Part shown: positions 7,761 to 15,677 of the stretch, one piece after another
Numbering within the stretch: the stretch's first letter is position 1
Layout of the letters: the number at the start of each line of letters is the position of its first letter
Assembly: GCF_938045775.1 (NCBI RefSeq)
Contig: NZ_CALIBH010000063.1
Coordinates: 1-17,557, forward strand
DNA length: 17,557 nt
Direction: 5' to 3'
Origin: an uncultured Campylobacter sp.
GTDB taxonomy: Bacteria; Campylobacterota; Campylobacteria; Campylobacterales; Campylobacteraceae
Position numbers and translations under genes: made by a program
Notes under the pieces: model-generated
Databases searched by the model: none
The model's input: the letters and a program-made list of their open reading frames with translations, nothing else
What the model was told of the DNA's origin: nothing

Positions 7761-8198
7761 CTAAACCGCTTCTATGATGTAATTTGGAAGTATATCATCG
7801 CTTTTATTTAAAACCGATAAATCCTGCGGCAAAGATAGCGTGGCAGGGGCACATTTTTTCATTTTGATTTCTCCGTTCTCATAAACGTAGCTGAAGTTTT
7901 TATTCGCTCTGATCGGTCCGAAGCCGCTTAGCTCAAAGCCGTTGATTGCGTATAGCGGCACATCAAGAGCGATGCTAAGCGTGCGCAATATCACGTAGCT
8001 TACCTTCATGCCCATAAAGCTGCCGGGAGTATTTGCGTAGATGAGCTCTTTGATTTTATAAGTTTTTAGAATTTCGCTAAATTTAGCGACCAGAAATTTA
8101 TCGGCTTTTTCGCCTTCGGCGCTTGTAAATTCCGCGATCTTAGCGCCGTTTTCATACACACCGAGCAGGCACGGAGCGCTAAGAGCAGCGATTAGAAT
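7761..8198 (-). CDS. tsaB: tRNA threonylcarbamoyladenosine biosynthesis protein TsaB (short form)
   Basis: TsaB is the non-catalytic partner of TsaD in forming t6A37 on ANN-decoding tRNAs. The family signature is clear: IYANTPGSFMGMKVSYVILR corresponds to the usual GPGSFTGLR helix. The C-terminal half of the longer E. coli type is much reduced. The first conventional start is a GTG at 8157-8159, giving 132 residues, but that cuts away the first strand of the actin-like fold. Read back in frame from there, the sequence is ILIAALSAPCLLG leading into VYENG, a fitting N-terminus. The only codons there that could start are ATT (8196-8198) or CTG (8166-8168), with AGAGG a few nt before the ATT. I placed the start at ATT, giving 145 residues. 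The frame is the same as that of lpxC, separated only by the lpxC TAA and eight codons. Confidence 0.75.
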   Translation of the reverse strand: MLIAALSAPCLLGVYENGAKIAEFTSAEGEKADKFLVAKFSEILKTYKIKELIYANTPGSFMGMKVSYVILRTLSIALDVPLYAINGFELSGFGPIRANKNFSYVYENGEIKMKKCAPATLSLPQDLSVLNKSDDILPNYIIEAV

Positions 8199-8222
8199 TT
8201 CAACCTCTTTGATTTTGCAGCC

Positions 8223-9107
8223 TTAAGCAAAGACTTTTTGATATTCGCGCACAACCTCGGCGGTAAGATCTACTAGCTCGAAATTTTTCGCGTCGGCAAG
8301 GACTGCCAAAGTGAGCTTATGATTTAGATCGTGGCTTCCCGCAAACGCCGTATAATCGCCCAAAATCGGAGCGCCAACGAGCGCAAGATCGCCGATCGCG
8401 TCTAAAATTTTATGGCGGACGAACTCGTTTTCAAAACGCAAGCCCTCTGGATTTAAAATCTTATTCTCATCGATTACGACGGCGTTTTCTAAGCTGCCGC
8501 CTAGAGCCAGCCCCATGGAGCGTAGCGCCTGCACGTCTTTTAAAAATCCAAACGTGCGCGCCCGCGAAATTTCTTTAAGATAAGCTTTCTTACTAAATTC
8601 AAAAACATGGTGCTGAGTGCCGATGAGCGGATGGCTAAATTTAATTGTATAATCAAATTTAGGGCTCTTGCTAGGGCTCAGCCGCACGAGTTTATCGCCC
8701 TCTCTAATTTCCACGGCTCGCTTGATAATAAGGGCTTTTTTATTCGCGTCGAGCTCTCTTACTCCCGCTTCGTCCAAAAGCATACAAAAGCTCGCCGAAC
8801 TTCCGTCCATCACAGGAATTTCGTTAGCATCGACGATAATACGGATATTATCAATACCATAGGCATTAATGGCGCTCATTAGATGCTCTATTGTTGATAT
8901 ATAGCCCTTCTCATTTCCTACGACGGTCGCCATCTGCGTATTTATGACGTTTTTCGGCTCGGCTTTAAAACTAATGCCAAGATCACTTCTATAAAATACG
9001 ATTCCACTGCCTGCCTCTAAAGGCTCTAACGTAAGTCTGATAGGCTCACCTTTGTGCAGCCCGATGCCGACGTTATGGACTTTCTTAGCTATCGTTGTCT
9101 GTCTCAT
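8223..9107 (-). CDS. lpxC: UDP-3-O-acyl-N-acetylglucosamine deacetylase LpxC
   Basis: LpxC is the zinc deacetylase that commits the cell to lipid A synthesis. I chose the ATG at 9105-9107, not the in-frame ATG 30 nt upstream. It gives MRQTTIAKKV with the family's usual start, has GAGG 7 nt before it, and yields the normal length of 294 residues. Metal ligands by family pattern are H75 (in IEHLMSA), H232 and D236 (in HKILDAIGD); E74 and H259 (in AGSHDLNHKL) match the catalytic pair. The MDGSSASF turn is at 100-107. It follows the M23 gene by 50 nt and runs straight into tsaB, consistent with one operon. Confidence 0.96.
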   Translation of the reverse strand: MRQTTIAKKVHNVGIGLHKGEPIRLTLEPLEAGSGIVFYRSDLGISFKAEPKNVINTQMATVVGNEKGYISTIEHLMSAINAYGIDNIRIIVDANEIPVMDGSSASFCMLLDEAGVRELDANKKALIIKRAVEIREGDKLVRLSPSKSPKFDYTIKFSHPLIGTQHHVFEFSKKAYLKEISRARTFGFLKDVQALRSMGLALGGSLENAVVIDENKILNPEGLRFENEFVRHKILDAIGDLALVGAPILGDYTAFAGSHDLNHKLTLAVLADAKNFELVDLTAEVVREYQKVFA

Positions 9108-9157
9108 TTCTATCCTCGTTTTCATTAACCCGCGCATTATAGCGAAAATTTTAAAAT

Positions 9158-10537
9158 TTACTTACCTTTTTCTATTACTTTTTTGGACGATTCTAAGACA
9201 TCGGTAATGTTATCTTTCATCCACTTAGGATCCATCCACTCCTCGGGTCTTACGTCCACACCCTGAACTACGATGCCAAAATGCAGATGATCTCCGAAAG
9301 CAAAGCCGCTTGAGCCCGTCTGTGCTAGAATATCGCCCGGCTTTACGTCGCTGCCGACGCTTAACTGCGTCGCCGAGCAGTGTCCGTAGATGCCGTATAA
9401 TCCGAAGCCGTAGTAAATTCCTAAATTTAATCCGAAAATTCCGTTTTCCTGCGCGAAAACCACCTTGCCATAGTTGCTCTCTTTGATATCGGCGTTTGCA
9501 ACGCTTGCTAGATCAAGCCCCATATGCCAAGACTCGCTTACTTGTTCGTCGTTCATAAAAAATATCCTATGATCGGCAAAACTTGCTACCGCTGCGCCTT
9601 TAGCAAGCGGATAAAAAGGCTTTAGCTCAAATCCATTTATTCTATCCTCGTGCACCGCGCTAGTAGCAGCGTGCAGATCATCTCCGTTTTTCTTACGCAG
9701 AGTTTCGTTTACGAACTTAAATTTCTCCAAATCGCTCATTGAGTTAAAATTCTGCGCATATTGGCTAGCCAGATCACTTACTTTGCCGTTAATGAAGCCC
9801 GGATTTAGCTTGATAGTAGAGACTTTATATTTTTTGTCCTGATAAAAATATTTGATCTGCGAAATGCTTTCGTTGCCTGCACGATCGGTGGCGACCGCTT
9901 CTGCGCGAAATTCCTCTAAATTTGCAGGCCACGCTACGAGAGACGCATAATAGCCCTCTTTTACAAAAGGAATTGCTTTAAAAATTTTGCCATAGTTGGT
10001 TTTGACATAGACTTCGTTTAGGCGCTCGTCTTTAGCTGAGAATACGACTACAGCGCTACCGCCTTTGGTGATTTTATAGGATTGATTGATGATATTTATG
10101 ACGGGCTTTTTGTCATCTATTATTATATTTGCCGTTTTTACGCTCTTGTTTCCTTGCGCAAAATTCCAAGAGCTAATGTCGTTTGCGAAAACCTCAAGCT
10201 TGTAGTTTTTATCTTTATTAAGCATCAAATTTTTAGGAAATTGCACGGCAAGCTCTAGCGTCGTTTGCGGAACGTTCAGCTCCTCATTTAGTAGCGGTAT
10301 CGTGCTGGCTCCGTCGTTTAAGTTTACGCGGACAAGCTTAATGCCGGTATCGTCTGAAATTTTAATCTTTAAAGGCGAGGTTAAATTCCAATAAATTTCA
10401 TTTTCCAGCGCAATTTGCGGAGGATTTTTTTCAAATTTCGGCGAGGTAAAAATTCTAAAGATTCCATAAACCAAAGCGCATATTATAATAAGAAATATTA
10501 AAATTTTAAGCTTCGTTCCATTGCCATTTCTACGCAT
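9158..10537 (-). CDS. Membrane-anchored M23-family peptidoglycan metallo-endopeptidase
   Basis: 459 residues. The N-terminus is basic and then hydrophobic (about 10-30, LKILIFLIIICALVYGIF), so the protein is held in the inner membrane with its bulk in the periplasm. The middle (about 35-320) is beta-rich and Ig/bacterial-neuraminidase-repeat like. The C-terminal LytM/M23 domain is complete: zinc ligands H338 and D342 (HMGLD) and H419, with catalytic H386 (YGHC) and H417 (HLH). It should cut peptide cross-links in peptidoglycan; relatives in Helicobacter and Campylobacter shape the helical cell, but I cannot say which named protein this is. AAAGG lies 7 nt before the ATG. It is probably the first gene of the operon leading through lpxC to infB. 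Confidence 0.85.
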   Translation of the reverse strand: MRRNGNGTKLKILIFLIIICALVYGIFRIFTSPKFEKNPPQIALENEIYWNLTSPLKIKISDDTGIKLVRVNLNDGASTIPLLNEELNVPQTTLELAVQFPKNLMLNKDKNYKLEVFANDISSWNFAQGNKSVKTANIIIDDKKPVINIINQSYKITKGGSAVVVFSAKDERLNEVYVKTNYGKIFKAIPFVKEGYYASLVAWPANLEEFRAEAVATDRAGNESISQIKYFYQDKKYKVSTIKLNPGFINGKVSDLASQYAQNFNSMSDLEKFKFVNETLRKKNGDDLHAATSAVHEDRINGFELKPFYPLAKGAAVASFADHRIFFMNDEQVSESWHMGLDLASVANADIKESNYGKVVFAQENGIFGLNLGIYYGFGLYGIYGHCSATQLSVGSDVKPGDILAQTGSSGFAFGDHLHFGIVVQGVDVRPEEWMDPKWMKDNITDVLESSKKVIEKGK

Positions 10538-10561
10538 AAAAGAGCCTTTGATATGATTTTA

Positions 10562-10590
10562 GAGCGCGATTTTACAAGCTTAACTTAAAT
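10562..10590 (-). promoter_or_regulatory. Candidate promoter of the M23-lpxC-tsaB-thrB-ylxR-infB operon
   Basis: On the minus strand TTGTAAAATCG contains TAAAAT (plus 10569-10574), 31 nt upstream of the M23 ATG and ahead of its AAAGG ribosome site. A second TAAAAT (10556-10561) lies too close to the ribosome site to be as good. There is no clear -35. The call also rests on the 560-bp gene-free stretch upstream, which leaves this as the natural operon start. Confidence 0.4.
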
Positions 10591-11034
10591 TATCGGTAAA
10601 GCGAGGCAAAATTTAACGCAAATGTTTAGCGATTTACGAGGCGATTTAAAATTTTAAATTCTAGCGATTTTAGAATCTCAAAATTTATGAGCTTTAAAAT
10701 TCAGTGGCGCGCTAAATCCTATGCAGTGAAATTTCGCGCACAACAAAGCGGCGTTTATCGTCTATATCGTAATCTTTAAAATTTCAATATAGAATTTCTT
10801 TAAATTATGCTAATGGCTTGTATTGATTTTTTAGAACTCTTGTGCTTAAAATTTTACCATACGAATGAAATTTTAAACTATCTTGATAAATAAAATTCTA
10901 AAAAATTCAAAGCAAGCTACGCGTTTAAATTTCATCCTAAGCCGGGCGGAATTCCAATTAAAATTTAGCTCAAACCGCCTAAAATAGTTTAACTGCCAAA
11001 TTAGCGCGACAAGAAAAGTCAAAATTGCAGCGTT
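10591..11034. other. Gene-free spacer between the M23 gene and bamA
   Basis: No coding sequence recognised. The stretch is AT-rich, with many AAATTT, AAAATTTTA and AATTC words at irregular spacing, and has no regular period like that at 906-1089. It forms one border of the bamA-tyrA block that appears inverted relative to C. jejuni, so repeated AAATTT-type words here may have served as recombination sites (inference). Confidence 0.5.
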
Positions 11035-11075
11035 ACTAAATTTTAAGGCGTGCAGTAGAAAATTCTACGCACGCC
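11035..11075 (-). terminator. Intrinsic terminator of bamA
   Basis: GGCGTGC (11047-11053) pairs with GCACGCC (11069-11075), and GTAGAA (11055-11060) with TTCTAC (11063-11068), with one bulged A and a tiny AA loop. This is a strong 13-bp stem. Read on the minus strand it starts 24 nt after the bamA stop and is followed by TTAAAATTTAG. The tail is short in T, but the stem is the strongest hairpin seen in the window. Confidence 0.65.
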
Positions 11076-11098
11076 ACAGCGTTCGCAAGTCGTCGCGT

Positions 11099-13354
11099 TT
11101 AATTAAATCTAGCGCCGATACTAAATTCGAAGCTATTTGTGTCGTCGTGCGGCTTTTTATTAAGCGGCTTAACGAAGTATAACTGCAAAGGCCCCATCGG
11201 CGTCATCCACTCGATACCGGCGCCCGTGCTGTAGCGCTCCTCCTCGTTCCAGTCATGATCGCCGATCATTCCGTAATCAAAAAACGTTACAAAGCGCATT
11301 TTAAGCCTATCGACCACCGGAAAGCTTAGCTCAAAGGAGTTATTGAAGCTCTGCATACCGCCCGTTTCGATATAGCGGCAATTATTTGCATTTAAGCAAA
11401 TCTCCTTTTTCGGGATACTGCGACCTTCGTAGCCTCTAATGCTTTTCATTCCGCCTAGGAATAGCTTTTCGTTGATCGGGATCTTTTTATTACCTTCCCA
11501 CATATAGCCCGTTGCAGCTTTGTATCTAAAGATAATGTCGTAATCGATATAATCTCGCAAGCCAAAATAATAGTTAAACGATCCTCGCGCCTTGGTGTAG
11601 TCCATATCGCCGCCAAGACCCGCGTATTCTAAGCTGGCACTTGCGATCATACCGCTTCGTGGTAAGTAATAATCATCGGTGCTGTTGTATGTAATAGACG
11701 GGATAATCGAGCTTTTTAAATTCTTACCATCTAGATAGCCTGCTTTGGCGTAATATTCGTTTAAGCCCTTAATCTCACTTTTTTCTAGATAATATGTAAG
11801 GCTTACGTCGGTATTGCGCCCGATCTTGCGACCGCCCGTAATTGAAAATCCGTAAGATTTCTCATCGTAATCGTCCCAGTCGTAGTCGTTGGCAAAGATC
11901 GATCCGCCCAAGCTATACTCAGAATCAAACACTCTAGGATTGGTTAAGCTCAAACGTCCGCTTAGCTGATCGTCGCTCTTTTCAACCGAGAACGCGCCGT
12001 GCAAGCCGGTGCCGAATACGTTACGATCACTGATACCGCCGCTAAGTAAAATTCCATCCTCACTGCCATATCCGATACCACCCGTGATAGAGCCTGTAGG
12101 AGCTTCTTTGACTGCGACTTCAAGATCGATCTGATCGTTAGAAACGCGGTTTTCTTTAATCTCCACCTCATCGAAATACCCCGTGCGTTTTAAAGAATTT
12201 AACGAATCGTTGTAGTCGGTTTTGCTATATAAATTTCCCTCGGTCAGATACATCTCGCGGCGGATGACCTTATCCTCGGTCTTATCGTTACCCGAAATCG
12301 TTACGTTTCTAATATAGACTTTATCCTCTGGGATAACCTGATACGTGATAGCAACCGTGCGAGCTTCTTTGTCCTGCTTAGTCTTAGGCACGATACGCAC
12401 GTAGGCATATCCCTGATCCGCGACTAAAGTCTCTAGCGTATTCATATCGCGGCGCAAACGCTCGGAATTCATTGTATCGCCCTTTTGAAGCTTAAAATCG
12501 TCCAAAACCTTTTCTTTATCAAGCTTGATTATATCTGCAGGATACTCGATATCTACAGAGCTTACGGTGTATTGCTCGCCCTCACTGATGTAGTAGGTAA
12601 GATCGGCAGTGTAATTATCCATATCGGCATTAAGTAGCGGCGCAGAAACCTGCGCGTCTAAGTAGCCTTTTTTATAATATTCTTCTTGAATTCTATTTGC
12701 ATCGTTAGGAAGCTCGGCGGTTTTTACCTTGCCATCGTTAAAGCCCCACATCCAGCCCAGCATCTCGCGTTCTTTATTGGCGACGGATGGCTCAATATCG
12801 TCATAGTCGAGCTTGTCCGCGCCTACTAAATTTACCTTATCGATGATGATATTTTCGCCGCGATTTACCTCGATCGTTAGCAAGATGACCGATTTATCGT
12901 CGTTTATCGGCTTTGGATAAAATTCCACCACGGTGTCGAAAAAGCCCTTGACTTCGTAGTATTGCTTGATGCGGGTCTCTGCTTTTTTAGCAGCCACCTC
13001 ATCGTAAACCTGACCCGGACGCAAGCCGATGAGCTCATTGATCTTATCGCGGTCGTTGGTAACTACGTTTTTGATCTCGACCTTGGCGATGGTCGGTTTT
13101 TCGGTTACGTTGATAGTGACCGCGCCGCCTTGTTCGCTGATATAAACGTCGCTGAAATAGCCCTGCTCAAATAGCTTCGAGATCGCAGCATTGGTGTTTT
13201 CGCCGTTAAGCTCATCGCCTACTTTAAGTCCTGAAATTTGCTGTGCGACCTGTGGAGAAAGATGCCTTAGCCCTTCAAATTTAATGGATTTTATCTGCGC
13301 GGCGCATGCCACGGAAATCCCGCCTACTAAGAGTAAAAAAACGCTTTTTTTCAT
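11099..13354 (-). CDS. bamA: Outer-membrane protein assembly factor BamA
   Basis: 751 residues. A signal peptide (about 1-19, MKKSVFLLLVGGISVACA) is followed by POTRA domains over about 20-420 and a C-terminal 16-strand barrel (about 425-751). BamA folds and inserts beta-barrel proteins into the outer membrane. The L6 signature VRGY/F is present as IRGYEG (640-644 for RGYEG). Two cysteines follow in the same loop (C653, C659) and could form a disulphide. The last residues are FSIGARFN: the usual C-terminal aromatic is there but one Asn follows it. TAGGT lies before the ATG. It diverges from tyrA and ends in its own hairpin. Confidence 0.95.
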   Translation of the reverse strand: MKKSVFLLLVGGISVACAAQIKSIKFEGLRHLSPQVAQQISGLKVGDELNGENTNAAISKLFEQGYFSDVYISEQGGAVTINVTEKPTIAKVEIKNVVTNDRDKINELIGLRPGQVYDEVAAKKAETRIKQYYEVKGFFDTVVEFYPKPINDDKSVILLTIEVNRGENIIIDKVNLVGADKLDYDDIEPSVANKEREMLGWMWGFNDGKVKTAELPNDANRIQEEYYKKGYLDAQVSAPLLNADMDNYTADLTYYISEGEQYTVSSVDIEYPADIIKLDKEKVLDDFKLQKGDTMNSERLRRDMNTLETLVADQGYAYVRIVPKTKQDKEARTVAITYQVIPEDKVYIRNVTISGNDKTEDKVIRREMYLTEGNLYSKTDYNDSLNSLKRTGYFDEVEIKENRVSNDQIDLEVAVKEAPTGSITGGIGYGSEDGILLSGGISDRNVFGTGLHGAFSVEKSDDQLSGRLSLTNPRVFDSEYSLGGSIFANDYDWDDYDEKSYGFSITGGRKIGRNTDVSLTYYLEKSEIKGLNEYYAKAGYLDGKNLKSSIIPSITYNSTDDYYLPRSGMIASASLEYAGLGGDMDYTKARGSFNYYFGLRDYIDYDIIFRYKAATGYMWEGNKKIPINEKLFLGGMKSIRGYEGRSIPKKEICLNANNCRYIETGGMQSFNNSFELSFPVVDRLKMRFVTFFDYGMIGDHDWNEEERYSTGAGIEWMTPMGPLQLYFVKPLNKKPHDDTNSFEFSIGARFN

Positions 13355-13435
13355 AAAATTTTACCTAAAAACGAAAATAATTTGCGTATAATACCACATT
13401 AAAATTAAAACTTGCATATATCAAAAAGGAATTTT
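13355..13435. promoter_or_regulatory. Overlapping divergent promoters of bamA and tyrA
   Basis: The 81-bp gap holds one symmetric AT core. On plus, TATAAT (13387-13392) lies 43 nt before the tyrA ATG, with AAAAAGGA at 13423-13430. On minus, TATTAT (13388-13393) lies 33 nt before the bamA ATG, with TAGGT as ribosome site. The two -10 boxes overlap by five bases, so polymerase should not open both at once. No operator-like inverted repeat besides this core was seen. Confidence 0.55.
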
Positions 13436-14266
13436 ATGAAGATAGGAATTATCGGCTTGGGTCTCATCGGCGGCTCTCTTGGGCTATGTCTAAAAAGCAC
13501 CAAAATAATTAGCGCCGTCTATGGCTGCGACATCAGCCGCGAAAACGAAAAAGAAGCTCTGCGACTCGGGCTCGTGCATGAAATTTTAAGTCTGGAGCAG
13601 ATGAAGCAAAGCTGCGACGCGATCTTTCTCGCAATCCCCGTGGAGGCAATTATTGAGACATTGCAAAAACTAAGCGACTGCAGAAGCGAGACGACGATCA
13701 TCGATCTAGGAAGCACGAAATTTAAAATTTTGCAAAACTGCCCGCCGCAAATCAGACGAAATTTCATCGCGGCTCACCCAATGGCGGGTACCGAAAACTC
13801 CGGCCCGCAAGCAGCATTTAAAGAGCTTTTAAACGGCGCAGTAGTCGTCATCTGCGACGATCACGGCGCGGATGAAGTGCATATCAAACGAGCGGTCGAA
13901 ATTTTTTCGTTCGCGGGGATGAAGATCGTATTTATGGACGCAAAAAGCCACGATCACCACGTGGCGCTCATCTCGCACCTACCGCATGCGATCAGCTACT
14001 CGCTCGTAAACAGCGTACTAAAAGAGGAAAATCGCCGCAACATCATAAATTTAGCCGGCGGTAGCTTTTCGGGCATGAGCCGTATCGCCAAAAGCTCGCC
14101 GCAGATGTGGGTCGATATTTTTAAGCAAAACCGCACGAACCTGCTGGGTGCAATCGATGCTTTTAAAAACGAGCTTGAAATTTGCGTACAGATGATTCGT
14201 GACGAGCGCTGGGATGAGCTTGAGGCGTGGATGTATGAAGCGCGCAAGCTAAGGGATATTATTTAA
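13436..14266 (+). CDS. tyrA: Prephenate dehydrogenase
   Basis: 276 residues. TyrA oxidises and decarboxylates prephenate to 4-hydroxyphenylpyruvate with NAD+, the last specific step before tyrosine. The Rossmann motif GLGLIGGSLG (7-16) is at the start. HPMAGTE (114-120) holds the catalytic His, and HDHHVALISHLPHA (172-185) is the conserved substrate/dimer helix. I chose the ATG at 13436 because it gives MKIGIIGLGLIGG and has AAAAAGGA 5 nt upstream; an in-frame TTG 24 nt earlier adds residues that do not fit. There is no fused chorismate mutase or ACT domain. It diverges from bamA and converges on the phosphatase gene. Confidence 0.95.
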   Translation: MKIGIIGLGLIGGSLGLCLKSTKIISAVYGCDISRENEKEALRLGLVHEILSLEQMKQSCDAIFLAIPVEAIIETLQKLSDCRSETTIIDLGSTKFKILQNCPPQIRRNFIAAHPMAGTENSGPQAAFKELLNGAVVVICDDHGADEVHIKRAVEIFSFAGMKIVFMDAKSHDHHVALISHLPHAISYSLVNSVLKEENRRNIINLAGGSFSGMSRIAKSSPQMWVDIFKQNRTNLLGAIDAFKNELEICVQMIRDERWDELEAWMYEARKLRDII

Positions 14267-14387
14267 AATTTCACGCGACCTGACTGCGCGACGGACGCTT
14301 TAAGAACGCGCCTTTAAATTCTAAAAATTTCGCTTTCAAACAGCCTGCGCAATTTAAATTTTAATACGTGCGAGCCTGGATGCGAAC

Positions 14388-15119
14388 TCAAAAATCTATG
14401 CATTCTTGCGTGAAAATTCTCTTTGAGGGAAACTCCAGCGCGCAAAGCCTCGCCTTCTCGCCCCAGTGCTTTTTATAAACACAGCCCAGATCGACATTTG
14501 CGCTAAATTCCGTAATGACGGGCTTTTTTACCGGCGTGTGCCCGTAGACATTAAAAATTCCATCATTCGCGCTATCATCTCCGCGCCCGCTTAGCACGTG
14601 AGCGGCGAAGCTTTTCGCGCGCTCTGCATCGTGTCTAATCCCCCACGCGCGACCCACTGCGGAGTGCGATACGACGAGGGCGCGACCGCTTTCATCACGC
14701 AAATCATACTCCAGGTAAATCGGCAGCCGCGAGACAAACCGCAGATGCTCCTTGCATTGTTTCACGCCTCCGTGACGATAATACGACGCTAGCGTCGCCT
14801 CACCGCCGTTATTAAATAGCCAGCTTTCATCCAGGCTAAAAAATGCGTAGAGGTCATTTGAGCTCGTAAATTTGCCCGTCTTTGCGCACCTTAGTGCAGT
14901 TTTTGCGTTGCCCACAAAGCGCTTTTCGTGATTGCCCATCACCGCGTCATATCCGCGGACGCGCACAAATTCAACCACATCCGCGCTCGCAGGACCTCGG
15001 TCGATCAGATCGCCAACGAAGCAAATTTTACTATCAAATTTACGCGGAAGCTGCTCTATCAGAGCCAAAAGCGACCTGTAGCAGCCATGCACGTCGCCGA
15101 TGATGTAGATATTTTGCAT
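14388..15119 (-). CDS. PPP-family metallophosphatase (serine/threonine protein phosphatase or ApaH-like)
   Basis: 243 residues with all metallophosphoesterase blocks: GDVHG (8-12), GDLIDRG (36-42), GNHE (62-65), SH (151-152) and GHTP (193-196), then NVDLGCVY. These bind two metals and the phosphate. Bacterial relatives include the lambda/PrpA-type protein phosphatases, PrpE and ApaH; the length and the GHTP...NVDLG ending favour the PrpA/lambda type, but substrate cannot be read from sequence. A strong AAGGAG lies 7 nt before the ATG, with an A/T-rich TATATCAT about 50 nt upstream on minus as possible -10. It is convergent with tyrA across 121 bp without a clear terminator. Confidence 0.85.
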   Translation of the reverse strand: MQNIYIIGDVHGCYRSLLALIEQLPRKFDSKICFVGDLIDRGPASADVVEFVRVRGYDAVMGNHEKRFVGNAKTALRCAKTGKFTSSNDLYAFFSLDESWLFNNGGEATLASYYRHGGVKQCKEHLRFVSRLPIYLEYDLRDESGRALVVSHSAVGRAWGIRHDAERAKSFAAHVLSGRGDDSANDGIFNVYGHTPVKKPVITEFSANVDLGCVYKKHWGEKARLCALEFPSKRIFTQECIDF

Positions 15120-15217
15120 AATTTCTCCTTAAATTTTAACGCCCTCGCCTTTTAACGCGCAGGCTATGATATAAGCGGTAGATAAAAGCTCTGTACTAAA
15201 TTTTAAAATTTCGCGCG

Positions 15218-15655
15218 CTAGGACTTGGACGGATAAATCTGCTTTAGGACCTCCCTTACGACGACCATAAAAAGAACGATAGATATTAATGCGCTAAGCA
15301 ATGCGGAATAGAAGTCAACAAGGTGTGTATCCGAAATGCAAACGGCCGCAATTATTATCCCTAAATATGGCGATAGTATCCAAATCGCCACGATCGGCAA
15401 AAACAGATTGACGAAAAAATTCACAAGCCTATCAAAATCCTTTAGCTTTTTGGCGAGCACCGCGCAAACCCCGCAAAAAGATATCCACAAAAATATGAAA
15501 TATACGCACTTCTGCTGTAGCCATTCTATGGGATCGTCATCCCAGACGCTAGACGTGTCAAAAATACGCCATACCACAAAATCGCCCAAGCTCGAAATAT
15601 TCATCAAGCAAAAACCCATCGAAAACGCGCAGGCTATAATTTTTAAAATAATCAT
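15218..15655 (-). CDS. Four-helix inner-membrane protein, function unknown
   Basis: 145 residues. Hydrophobic segments lie at about 2-24, 50-70, 78-106 and 114-136, with a short acidic loop (SSVWDDDPIEW) after the first and a basic loop (AKKLKDFDR) after the second. I recognise no family. An AGGA ribosome site lies 6 nt before the ATG, and the gene starts only 22 nt after the dus stop, so the two are likely co-transcribed. The 178-codon frame on the opposite strand (15336-15872) overlaps dus as well and lacks hydrophobic order or a family, so the minus frame is preferred. Confidence 0.65.
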   Translation of the reverse strand: MIILKIIACAFSMGFCLMNISSLGDFVVWRIFDTSSVWDDDPIEWLQQKCVYFIFLWISFCGVCAVLAKKLKDFDRLVNFFVNLFLPIVAIWILSPYLGIIIAAVCISDTHLVDFYSALLSALISIVLFMVVVREVLKQIYPSKS

Positions 15656-15677
15656 CAGAGTTCCTAAAATTCTAAAT

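Noticed and set aside
9108..9137. Upstream ATG of lpxC adding ten residues
   Set aside because: The downstream ATG has GAGG at proper spacing and gives the conserved N-terminus and length.
15154..15637. 14-bp exact repeat AACGCGCAGGCTAT at 15154 and 15624
   Set aside because: A single pair of this length is expected by chance in 17.5 kb, and one copy is coding.
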